This document shows positions 7,915 to 13,636 of a DNA stretch of 13,636 nucleotides, piece after piece. The notes under the pieces were generated by a model, which had not been told where the DNA came from, did not search any database, and saw only the letters and a program-made list of their open reading frames with translations. The position numbers and the translations under genes are program-made. Each line of letters opens with the position of its first letter. Within the stretch, counting starts at the first letter, position 1. Source of the DNA: CAZMVY01 sp964569765 (GTDB lineage: Bacteria > Planctomycetota > Phycisphaerae > UBA1845 > PWPN01); contig CAZMVY010000131.1 of assembly GCA_964569765.1 (NCBI GenBank), positions 1 through 13,636 of the forward strand, in the 5' to 3' direction.

Positions 7915-8121
7915 CCATGTATCGTTTCGTTCGTATAAGAGATGTCGTGCGCCTTTCGCAGGCGCTCGGCTCTATCCGGCAGGGATATGGGCGCCCGAGG
8001 CGCGAAGTGGCCCGAAGACCGTGCCGGTCAGCGGGATTTTCCGTCGGACATCGCCGAAGGCGCATAGCATTCATCGGGCAGGAAGGCCACGAGAACGCGG
8101 AAATCGTGAAGGAGCAGGACC
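7910..8121 (+). other. Long untranslated leader of the opine-dehydrogenase operon
   Basis: About 210 bases separate the likely transcript start from the first gene. A small perfect hairpin (GCGCCT-TTCGC-AGGCGC, 7949-7965) is followed by GC-rich palindromic pieces such as GGGCGCCC near 7989-7996. AAGGAG (8109-8114) stands 7 bases before the ATG at 8122. I looked for a cobalamin riboswitch because gene 2 of the operon is B12-like, but saw no convincing B12 box. Small open frames in this leader show no ribosome site. Confidence 0.35.
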
Positions 8122-9813
8122 ATGCGAATCTCACAACTCCTCGATCCCCGCTACGTCTTCGCCGGCATTTCGGCAGAAAGCAAGGAAGTGGCCCTCAAGC
8201 AACTTGTTTCCGCGCTGGGAGAGGCAAGGGGGCTCGATGTCCAGACGGCGCTTGGCGACATTCGCGCGCGGGACCGTGCGGGCCCGACACTTCTGCCGAT
8301 GGGGTCCTATCGGGTCGCCGTACCCCACGCAGCCACGATCGCCTGCAAGCAGTTGCTCTTTGCGATGGCTACCAGCCGCAAGGGCGTGCGGTGGGGCGAC
8401 GGACCGGACGAGCGGGCGAATCTGATCGTCCTGCTGCTTGGGCCGGGCCCCACCCGGGGGCTGTACCTGCGTGTTCTCAGCCGGATTGTCCGGCTCTGTA
8501 CTGAGCAGGGGGTTGTGGAATCATTGCTCGCGGCGGAGTCGGCGGCGCAACTGATCGAAATTCTCGCGAAGGCGGAGGAACCTCTGGGGGAGATCGTCGC
8601 GGTCGAGGGCATGCCGACCTTCTGCGTCCTGGGGGCCGGCCCCGGCGGGCTGGCCATGGCCGGGCATCTGGCGCTGACCGGCTGCAAGGTGAACCTCTTC
8701 ACCCGGAGTGAAGAGCGGCTGGAGCCCATCCGGTCCGGCGGTGGCATCAGCCTGACGGGGGAAGTACACGGTTTCGCGACGCTGAACAGGATCACGACGG
8801 ACATCGGCGAGGCCGTCCGGGACGCTGATGTGTTGATGGTTGTCGTACCGGCCACGGCTCACCGCAACATTGCGACCCTCCTTGCGCCGCACATCAAGGA
8901 CGGCCAGGCCATCGTGCTGAACCCTGGCCGCACCGGCGGGGCGCTTGAGGTCGCGCAGATACTCAAGGTGAAAAGCCCCGGGGTCCGGCCCTATCTGGCG
9001 GAGGCCCAGACCCTCCTCTATGCCTCGCGGCTGACGAACCCGGGAAAGGTTCACGTGTTCGGCGTGAAGAGCTCGGTTCCGGTGGCGACGCTGCCTGCCT
9101 ATCACATTGCGGACGTCCTGCCGGTCATCCAGAGCGCTCTTCCGCAGTTCGTGCCGGGCGACAACGTCCTGAGGACGAGTCTGGACAACATTGGCGCGGT
9201 ATTCCACCCGGCGATAACGATTCTCAATGCCGGCCGGATCGAGGATACACACGGGGATTTCGAATACTACGTACAAGGCGTCACGCCTGCGGTGGCTTCC
9301 GTGCTGGAGGCGATCGACCGGGAGCGGATCGCGGTGACCAGTGCGCTGGGCATCCGTGCGCATACCGCCCGCGAGTGGCTCTATCTGGCGTACAATGCGG
9401 CCGGCAAGACGCTGCTGGACGCCATGCGGGCCAATGCAGGGTACCGTGGGATCAGGGCCGTGGCGACGCTCCAGCACCGGTACATAGCCGAGGACGTACC
9501 GATGAGTCTTGTGCCGATCGCGTCGATCGGTCAGATGCTCGGGGTGCCGACCCCCACCCTTCGGGCGGTGATTCATCTCGCCTGCGTCATGCATGGGGTG
9601 GACTACTGGGCCGAGGGGCGGACGGTGCAACGCCTGGGGATCGCGGGGATGTCGGTGAAGGACATACGTCTCCTCGTGGTGGGGGCCGGCGAGAACGTCG
9701 TCGTAGCGAATCGGCCCTCGTCCCAGCCGCCCGCGAACGGTGATTTGCGTGAAGGGGAAGCACGGACTCTATCAACCGATGCAAACGCGGAGACATTCAC
9801 CTACGAGGGCTGA
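8122..9813 (+). CDS. PTS EIIA-like domain fused to opine/octopine-type dehydrogenase
   Basis: The 563-residue protein has two domains. Residues 1-150 resemble the EIIA domain of the PtsN/fructose-mannitol class, with VAVPHA (65-70) holding the phosphorylatable His69 in the right context and a typical ending (LLAAESAAQLIEILAKAEE). After a short linker, residues 165-515 form an NAD(P)-dependent opine dehydrogenase. This part has the Rossmann loop VLGAGPGG (169-176), FTRSEERL after strand 2, VVVPATAHRNIATLLAPHI, and the second domain with NIGAVFHPAITILNAG (356-371), whose His362 fits the catalytic histidine of the family. It ends with YIAEDVPMSLVP and an EGRT..RLGIAGM segment. Such enzymes join an amino acid's amine to a 2-oxo acid, or reverse this. 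The tail from 525 is low-complexity. The start is supported by AAGGAG 7 bases upstream. It leads the operon, divergent from the LysR regulator. The fusion is unusual. Confidence 0.88.
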   Translation: MRISQLLDPRYVFAGISAESKEVALKQLVSALGEARGLDVQTALGDIRARDRAGPTLLPMGSYRVAVPHAATIACKQLLFAMATSRKGVRWGDGPDERANLIVLLLGPGPTRGLYLRVLSRIVRLCTEQGVVESLLAAESAAQLIEILAKAEEPLGEIVAVEGMPTFCVLGAGPGGLAMAGHLALTGCKVNLFTRSEERLEPIRSGGGISLTGEVHGFATLNRITTDIGEAVRDADVLMVVVPATAHRNIATLLAPHIKDGQAIVLNPGRTGGALEVAQILKVKSPGVRPYLAEAQTLLYASRLTNPGKVHVFGVKSSVPVATLPAYHIADVLPVIQSALPQFVPGDNVLRTSLDNIGAVFHPAITILNAGRIEDTHGDFEYYVQGVTPAVASVLEAIDRERIAVTSALGIRAHTAREWLYLAYNAAGKTLLDAMRANAGYRGIRAVATLQHRYIAEDVPMSLVPIASIGQMLGVPTPTLRAVIHLACVMHGVDYWAEGRTVQRLGIAGMSVKDIRLLVVGAGENVVVANRPSSQPPANGDLREGEARTLSTDANAETFTYEG

Positions 9814-11671
9814 TCGTTTCGGTCTCGTCAGGCCGGCGATTGAGGCCCACACGCTCGGCATCAGCTCGGTCGAGCAGCTCCTGCGGGACTGCGGTTACGA
9901 CGTGATCGTCGGGGATGTCGCCGCCTGTGAGGCGTTCGGCCGGCCCGAGGATGTCCGCAGTTTAGCAGCCATCGAACAATGGCTTCGGCGGCATCGGGTT
10001 ACTGTTCTCGGCTTCAGCTACCGCCTGGATCCGGAGCAGGGGGCAGCCCTGTTCGAGCGGCTGGTGCACCAGCTCGGGACGAGGCGGCTGTTCCGCGAAC
10101 AGGGCGGGCCGCTTCGGGCCGTCTATTTCGCGGGGTTGCCGGCGGCGTGCGACCGGGTGCGGGAGCGGGTGCCGGAAGTCGCGGGCGTTTTCCAGGGCGA
10201 CGAGACGCCGGCCGAAACGCTCGAGAAGCTCGGGATCAGCGCCGGCGCGATGCCGCGGAGTCTGGCCGAAGGCGTCGGTTACGACGAGGCGCGGCTGTCA
10301 TTCGGCCGGGATCTGATCCGAAAGGGAGACTACCTGCGGATCCGGCCCGTCGATCGCCGCGGATGCGATGGATTCGGCACGGCGCGGGATACGCTTGTGG
10401 GCCGTCTGGAACACGGCCGCGAGCACGGGTTGCCTCCCCTGATGCGGGCGCATGTCGGCCCGTATCATCCCGATCGGTCGGAGGCGCTGCGTCTGTTCCT
10501 CGAATGGACAGGGCGGCTGGCCCGCTCCGGACTGCTCGACATCCTCTCGATCGGAACCTCGCAGTTGACCCAATCCGCGTTCGGCGAGGACTGGGGGGGC
10601 AAGCCCAACGGGGGCGGGGTACCGATCAACGCGGCCGCGGAGTATGCGGCCGTATGGCAGGCCGCCCGGCCGATGCTCGTGCGGACGTACGCCGGCACGA
10701 AGAACATTCCGGCGCTGGCCCGGATGTACGAGGAGACCCTTCACGCGGCGTGGCACGCCCTTTCGCTGTGGTGGTTCTGCCGGATCGACGGGCGGGGACC
10801 CTATACGGTGCGTGAGAACCTGGCACAGCACCTGGAGACGATCCGATACGTGGCGTCGGTGGGCAAGCCGTTCGAACCCAACGTGCCTCACCACTTCGCT
10901 TTTCGCGGCGCGGATGACGTAACCTGCGTGGCCTCCGCGGTCATTGCCGCGAAGGTGGCCAAGAGCCTGGGGATCCGTCATCTGGTTCTCCAGAACATGT
11001 TGAACACGCCTCGGTACACCTGGGGGGTTCAGGACCTCGCCAAGTCGCGCGCCATGTTGCAATTGGTCCGGGAACTGGAAGACGACTCGTTTCGTGTCAT
11101 CGTGCAGCCGCGGGCGGGGCTGGACTATCTTTCCGCCGATCTGGAACGGGCCAAGGCACAGTTGGCTGCCGTCACGGCGCTCATGGACGATATCGAGCCC
11201 CATGACGCAACCAGCCCGCCGATCATCCATGTGGTGAGTTACTCCGAGGCTTCGCACCTGGCCGATCCTGCCGTGGTGAACGAAAGCATTCAGATCACGC
11301 GCCACGCCCTCGAGGAGTATCGCAGGCTGCGGGCGAGAGGCAGGGTGGACGACATGGCGAATCATCCCGAAGTCCTCTTCCGAACGACGGAGTTGCTGGA
11401 AGAAACGCGTGCCGTGATTCGGGCCATCGAAGCGCATATTCCTTCGCCGTACTCGGCCGACGGTTTGTACCGGATTCTGGCTGGGGGCTTTCTGCCGGTT
11501 CCGTATCTCTGGGAGTGCAGAGACGAGTTCCGTTCGGCGGTCCGCTGGCATACACGGCTCGTGCGGGGCTCGGTGGTGGTCGTTGATGAAGAAGGCGATC
11601 GCCTCCCCGCCGCAACACGGATGGAAACAGTCGTCGAGGCGCTGTCGCGGAAATCGCTGAGGGACTTATAG
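9779..11671 (+). CDS. Probable coenzyme-B12-dependent mutase-like protein (glutamate-mutase-like barrel)
   Basis: The product is 630 aa from the ATG at 9779. That start overlaps the previous gene by 35 bases, suggesting translational coupling; GTG at 9740 or 9749 is possible. Residues about 15-130 look like a B12-binding domain: EAHTLG (22-27) is an E-x-H-x-x-G version of the DxHxxG motif whose histidine ligates cobalt, followed by QLLRDCGYDVIVGDV and later LGFSYRLD (SxL-like) and AGLPAACD. The rest (about 220-500) resembles the TIM-barrel catalytic subunit of glutamate (methylaspartate) mutase, with segments GGKPNGGGVPINAA, VLQNMLNTPRYTWGVQDLAK and VQPRAGLDYLS. Those enzymes rearrange amino-acid carbon skeletons by radical chemistry. 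I infer a related reaction, but the substrate is unknown and the first motif residue is Glu rather than Asp. An alternative is a barrel protein that no longer binds B12. Confidence 0.6.
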   Translation: MQTRRHSPTRADRFGLVRPAIEAHTLGISSVEQLLRDCGYDVIVGDVAACEAFGRPEDVRSLAAIEQWLRRHRVTVLGFSYRLDPEQGAALFERLVHQLGTRRLFREQGGPLRAVYFAGLPAACDRVRERVPEVAGVFQGDETPAETLEKLGISAGAMPRSLAEGVGYDEARLSFGRDLIRKGDYLRIRPVDRRGCDGFGTARDTLVGRLEHGREHGLPPLMRAHVGPYHPDRSEALRLFLEWTGRLARSGLLDILSIGTSQLTQSAFGEDWGGKPNGGGVPINAAAEYAAVWQAARPMLVRTYAGTKNIPALARMYEETLHAAWHALSLWWFCRIDGRGPYTVRENLAQHLETIRYVASVGKPFEPNVPHHFAFRGADDVTCVASAVIAAKVAKSLGIRHLVLQNMLNTPRYTWGVQDLAKSRAMLQLVRELEDDSFRVIVQPRAGLDYLSADLERAKAQLAAVTALMDDIEPHDATSPPIIHVVSYSEASHLADPAVVNESIQITRHALEEYRRLRARGRVDDMANHPEVLFRTTELLEETRAVIRAIEAHIPSPYSADGLYRILAGGFLPVPYLWECRDEFRSAVRWHTRLVRGSVVVVDEEGDRLPAATRMETVVEALSRKSLRDL

Positions 11672-11675
11672 GAGG
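11670..11675 (+). promoter_or_regulatory. Shine-Dalgarno site overlapping the upstream stop codon
   Basis: AGGAGG begins inside the TAG stop of the mutase-like gene (11669-11671) and stands 7 bases before the ATG at 11683. It fixes the start of the asparagine-synthetase-like gene and shows that the two are read from one message, probably with coupled translation. Confidence 0.8.
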
Positions 11676-11682
11676 CCGTCGC

Positions 11683-13029
11683 ATGCCGGGTATTGCAGGG
11701 ATCACGGGCGCCGGGAAGCACGAGATCGTCGCGCGGATGCTGGACCGCATGGCTCATCGCGGCCGGGCCGGGCGGGACGTGGCCGAACTCGACGGGGTGA
11801 CGCTCGGCTCGGTCTGGCCCGAGTGCCTGCCCAGCCCGGTGTGCAGAGAGCGCCTGCTGATCCGTGACGGCGCCGGCGAGGGACGTTTCGCCGAGGCCCG
11901 GGTGACGAACGGCGGGATCGCGTTGTCGCGCGACCCGGTCGGTGCGGCCCCGCTCTACTACGGACGCGGGCCCGACGGAGAACTCTGCTTCGCGTCCGAG
12001 GTCAAGGGTCTCCTGGAAGCCACGCGGGACGTGAACGAACTGCCGCCCGGCTGCACGTACGATGGCGTATATATCAGCCGGTACTTCGAGCTCCGGCCGC
12101 AGCCGACGCTTCCCGGATCTGCCGAGGAGATTGCCGGCGGGTTGCGTTCGCGGCTGGCCGAAGCCGTCCGACGCTGCATCCGCCGGGACGCCGTGGGCGC
12201 GTGGCTCTCCGGAGGACTCGATTCGAGCGCGATGGCAGCGCTGGCAAGGCCGCACGTGAACAGGCTTTACACCGTCGCCGGCGGCGTTGCGGGCGCACCG
12301 GACCTGGCCTTTGCGCGGGAGGTCGCGCGCTTCATCGGGTCCGAGCACACCGAGGTCGTCGTTACTCTCGAGGAGATGCTTGCCGTGCTCCCCGCCGTCA
12401 TCTACCATCTCGAATCGTTCGACGCGCTCCTCGTGCGATCAAGCGTGATGAATTACCTCGTGGCCGGCCGCATGGCCGAGCGCGTGGGTGAGGCGTTCTC
12501 CGGCGAGGGCGGGGACGAGCTCTTTGCCGGCTATGAGTATCTCAAGGGGCTCGATCCGCAGGATCTTCCCGGCGAGCTGGTGGACATCACGGGGCGGCTT
12601 CACAACACGGCCCTTCAGCGGGTTGATCGCTGCGCGGCGGCTCACGGACTCGTGGTATACGTTCCGTTCGTCAACCCCGAAGTCGTCGATTATGCGCTGC
12701 GGATCCCGGTCGAGTTCAAGATTCGCGGCGGTGTGGAAAAGTGGGTCCTGCGGCAGGCGATGGAAGGGTTGTTGCCGCCGCCCGTGTTGAACCGGCCCAA
12801 GGCCAAGTTCTGGCAGGGGGCCGGCGTCGGCGAATTGCTGGCGCAGCACGCCGACGAGACCGTTTCGGATGAAGACTTTGCGCGCGAGCGCAGGCCGGAC
12901 GAGGGGTGGGAGCTGCGCAGCAAGGAAGAGCTGATGTACTACCGCCTGTTTCGAGAATGCTGCGGCAGGGCGTCCGGCTTCTCGTGGATGGGACGGACGA
13001 AGCCGACGTCGGGCCGCACCGTCTCCTGA
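11683..13029 (+). CDS. Asparagine-synthetase-like amide ligase lacking the glutaminase cysteine
   Basis: The 448-residue protein belongs to the AsnB superfamily. The synthetase half is intact: ATP-binding PP-loop LSGGLDSS (175-182), GEGGDELFAGY (274-284), and a C-terminal part with YVPFVNPEVVDYALRIP and KWVLRQAMEGLLP. It should adenylate a carboxylate and let an amine attack it. The N-terminal glutaminase half is degenerate. True AsnB starts MCGI, with Cys2 as nucleophile; here it is MPGI. The half is only about 115 residues instead of about 200, and the middle section with the glutamine-binding NGEIYN segment is absent, while the later SRDPVGAAPLYY...FASEVKGLL stretch remains. It therefore cannot use glutamine as ammonia donor and must use free ammonia or an amino group of its substrate, as beta-lactam synthetases do. 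It lies 11 bases after the mutase-like gene with AGGAGG before its start. The product is not known. Confidence 0.85.
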   Translation: MPGIAGITGAGKHEIVARMLDRMAHRGRAGRDVAELDGVTLGSVWPECLPSPVCRERLLIRDGAGEGRFAEARVTNGGIALSRDPVGAAPLYYGRGPDGELCFASEVKGLLEATRDVNELPPGCTYDGVYISRYFELRPQPTLPGSAEEIAGGLRSRLAEAVRRCIRRDAVGAWLSGGLDSSAMAALARPHVNRLYTVAGGVAGAPDLAFAREVARFIGSEHTEVVVTLEEMLAVLPAVIYHLESFDALLVRSSVMNYLVAGRMAERVGEAFSGEGGDELFAGYEYLKGLDPQDLPGELVDITGRLHNTALQRVDRCAAAHGLVVYVPFVNPEVVDYALRIPVEFKIRGGVEKWVLRQAMEGLLPPPVLNRPKAKFWQGAGVGELLAQHADETVSDEDFARERRPDEGWELRSKEELMYYRLFRECCGRASGFSWMGRTKPTSGRTVS

Positions 13030-13057
13030 CCCCAGGATACGCCGGTTCGCCATCGGC

Positions 13058-13086
13058 TTGACATCCCCCGGGGCATCCGGTCACAT
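13058..13086 (+). promoter_or_regulatory. Weak candidate promoter before the symporter gene
   Basis: A perfect -35 box TTGACA (13058-13063) is followed after 17 bases by TCACAT (13081-13086), a poor -10 box matching three of six. The 95-bp gap before the symporter makes an internal promoter possible. I see no terminator in the gap, so read-through from the upstream genes is equally likely. Confidence 0.25.
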
Positions 13087-13113
13087 TCACGTCGTTCAGC
13101 GGCATGATGACGC

Positions 13114-13119
13114 GGGAGG
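13114..13119 (+). promoter_or_regulatory. Shine-Dalgarno site choosing the symporter start
   Basis: GGGAGG stands 5 bases before the ATG at 13125. In-frame ATGs at 13104 and 13107 lie upstream of or too close to it, so it decides for 13125. Confidence 0.65.
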
Positions 13120-13124
13120 CGGTA

Positions 13125-13636
13125 ATGCACGTTCAGGTTCTGGAGCATCTTTCGTGGATCGATGGGGCGGTCGTGCTGGGCTACATCGCGATCACCGCGA
13201 TGCTGGGGCTGGCGTTTCATCGCCAGAGTTCCTCGACGGAGTTTCTCCTGGCGAATCGCGGCATGGGGTGGCTGCCGGTGGGCTTGAGCGTGATGGCGAC
13301 GCTCTTCAGCGCGAACAGCTTCCTGATGGTCCCCGGGGAGACCTTCCGCTACAACCTGCTCTGGGGAGTGGGGCTTGTAGGCGTCCTGTGTACGACGCCC
13401 ATCGTGATGCGATGGTTCATCCCGATCTACGTCGGGTCGGGGTGCTTCACGGCGTACGAGTTGCTTGAGAAACGCTTTGACGTTCGCGTCCGGCTGTTCG
13501 CGGCATTTCTCTTCATTCTGTTGCGAACGGGCTGGATGGCGGCGGCGACGTTCTCCTGCTCGCTGGCCGTCGCAGTCATCTCCGGGACCGATCTCTACCT
13601 TACGATCTGGGTCATGGGCATCGCGACCACGATCTA
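13125..13636 (+). CDS. Sodium:solute symporter (SSS/SLC5 family), 3' end cut by window
   Basis: The visible 170 residues are the N-terminal third of a sodium-coupled transporter of about 500 residues or more; the frame is still open at the window end. After a first helix (about 13-31) comes SSTEFLLANRGMGWLPVGLS, the family's standard loop (usually xxFLAGR.L.WLPVGLS). Next is ATLFSANSFLMVPGETFRY, the broken helix that lines the sodium and substrate sites in this LeuT-fold family. Further helices run at about 80-102, 123-155 and 158 onward. Members carry sugars, amino acids, carboxylates, proline or vitamins, and the substrate cannot be told from this part. The start is set by GGGAGG at 13114-13119. 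It follows the ligase gene by 95 bases on the same strand, so it is the likely importer for the pathway, or it exports or recovers its product. Confidence 0.88.
   Translation, partial: MHVQVLEHLSWIDGAVVLGYIAITAMLGLAFHRQSSSTEFLLANRGMGWLPVGLSVMATLFSANSFLMVPGETFRYNLLWGVGLVGVLCTTPIVMRWFIPIYVGSGCFTAYELLEKRFDVRVRLFAAFLFILLRTGWMAAATFSCSLAVAVISGTDLYLTIWVMGIATTI

Noticed and set aside
7910..8121. A cobalamin riboswitch, expected because of the B12-like gene
   Set aside because: I could not find the conserved B12-box core or the paired arms around it; only simple hairpins are visible.
7895..8425. Plus-strand open frame starting in the operator region
   Set aside because: It runs out of frame into the EIIA domain, has no Shine-Dalgarno site and resembles nothing. 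The AAGGAG before 8122 marks the true start.
8521..9630. Long minus-strand frame opposite the opine dehydrogenase
   Set aside because: No motif and no ribosome site; the opposite strand has the full Rossmann and opine-dehydrogenase signatures.
9740..9778. Upstream GTG starts (9740, 9749) for the mutase-like gene
   Set aside because: Neither has a clear ribosome site, and they lengthen the overlap with the previous gene. I kept ATG 9779, though its own ribosome site is also weak.
10298..11551. Long minus-strand frame opposite the mutase-like gene
   Set aside because: Antisense shadow of a high-GC gene; the plus strand shows family-like motifs along its full length.
1..13636. tRNA, rRNA, CRISPR arrays, insertion sequences and phage genes
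   Set aside because: I saw no regularly spaced repeats, transposase motifs, terminal inverted repeats or tRNA-like cloverleafs in a read of both strands.

Overview
The window is about 13.6 kb of GC-rich bacterial DNA. Three features suggest a planctomycete or related PVC bacterium: a fused SecD-SecF gene far longer than in model bacteria, an Ala/Ser/Pro/Thr-rich insert in it, and high-GC codon use. This placement is an inference from gene style; there is no rRNA or marker phylogeny here.

Left part (1-6540), mostly housekeeping: an almost complete prfA (release factor 1, missing only its first few codons), a probable small exported protein with no recognised family, and a giant secDF (1387 aa). 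A strong hairpin terminator follows secDF. A small three-helix membrane protein is read from the opposite strand and converges on that terminator. About 400 bp (6553-6945) beyond it hold no convincing gene.

Right part (6946-13636), an accessory metabolic locus and the main interest of the window. A LysR-type regulator resembling NhaR is read leftwards. Divergent from it is a rightward set of four genes: (1) a PTS EIIA-like domain fused to an opine/octopine-type dehydrogenase; (2) a protein resembling coenzyme-B12 mutases, with a degenerate cobalamin-binding motif and a glutamate-mutase-like barrel; (3) an asparagine-synthetase-like ATP-dependent amide ligase that has lost the glutaminase cysteine and much of the glutaminase domain; (4) a sodium:solute symporter, cut by the window end. 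Genes 1-3 overlap or nearly touch. The symporter follows 95 bp later with its own Shine-Dalgarno site.

The regulator and gene 1 share a compact divergent control region. A perfect inverted repeat with T-N11-A spacing (the LysR-family signature) sits inside two overlapping promoter-like sequences, one per direction. My inference is a sodium-coupled import and amino-acid-derivative pathway: B12-type rearrangement, ATP-driven amide or lactam formation, and NAD(P)H-linked opine chemistry, possibly tied to nitrogen-PTS phosphorylation. I do not recognise this combination as a described pathway, and the substrate cannot be read from the sequence.
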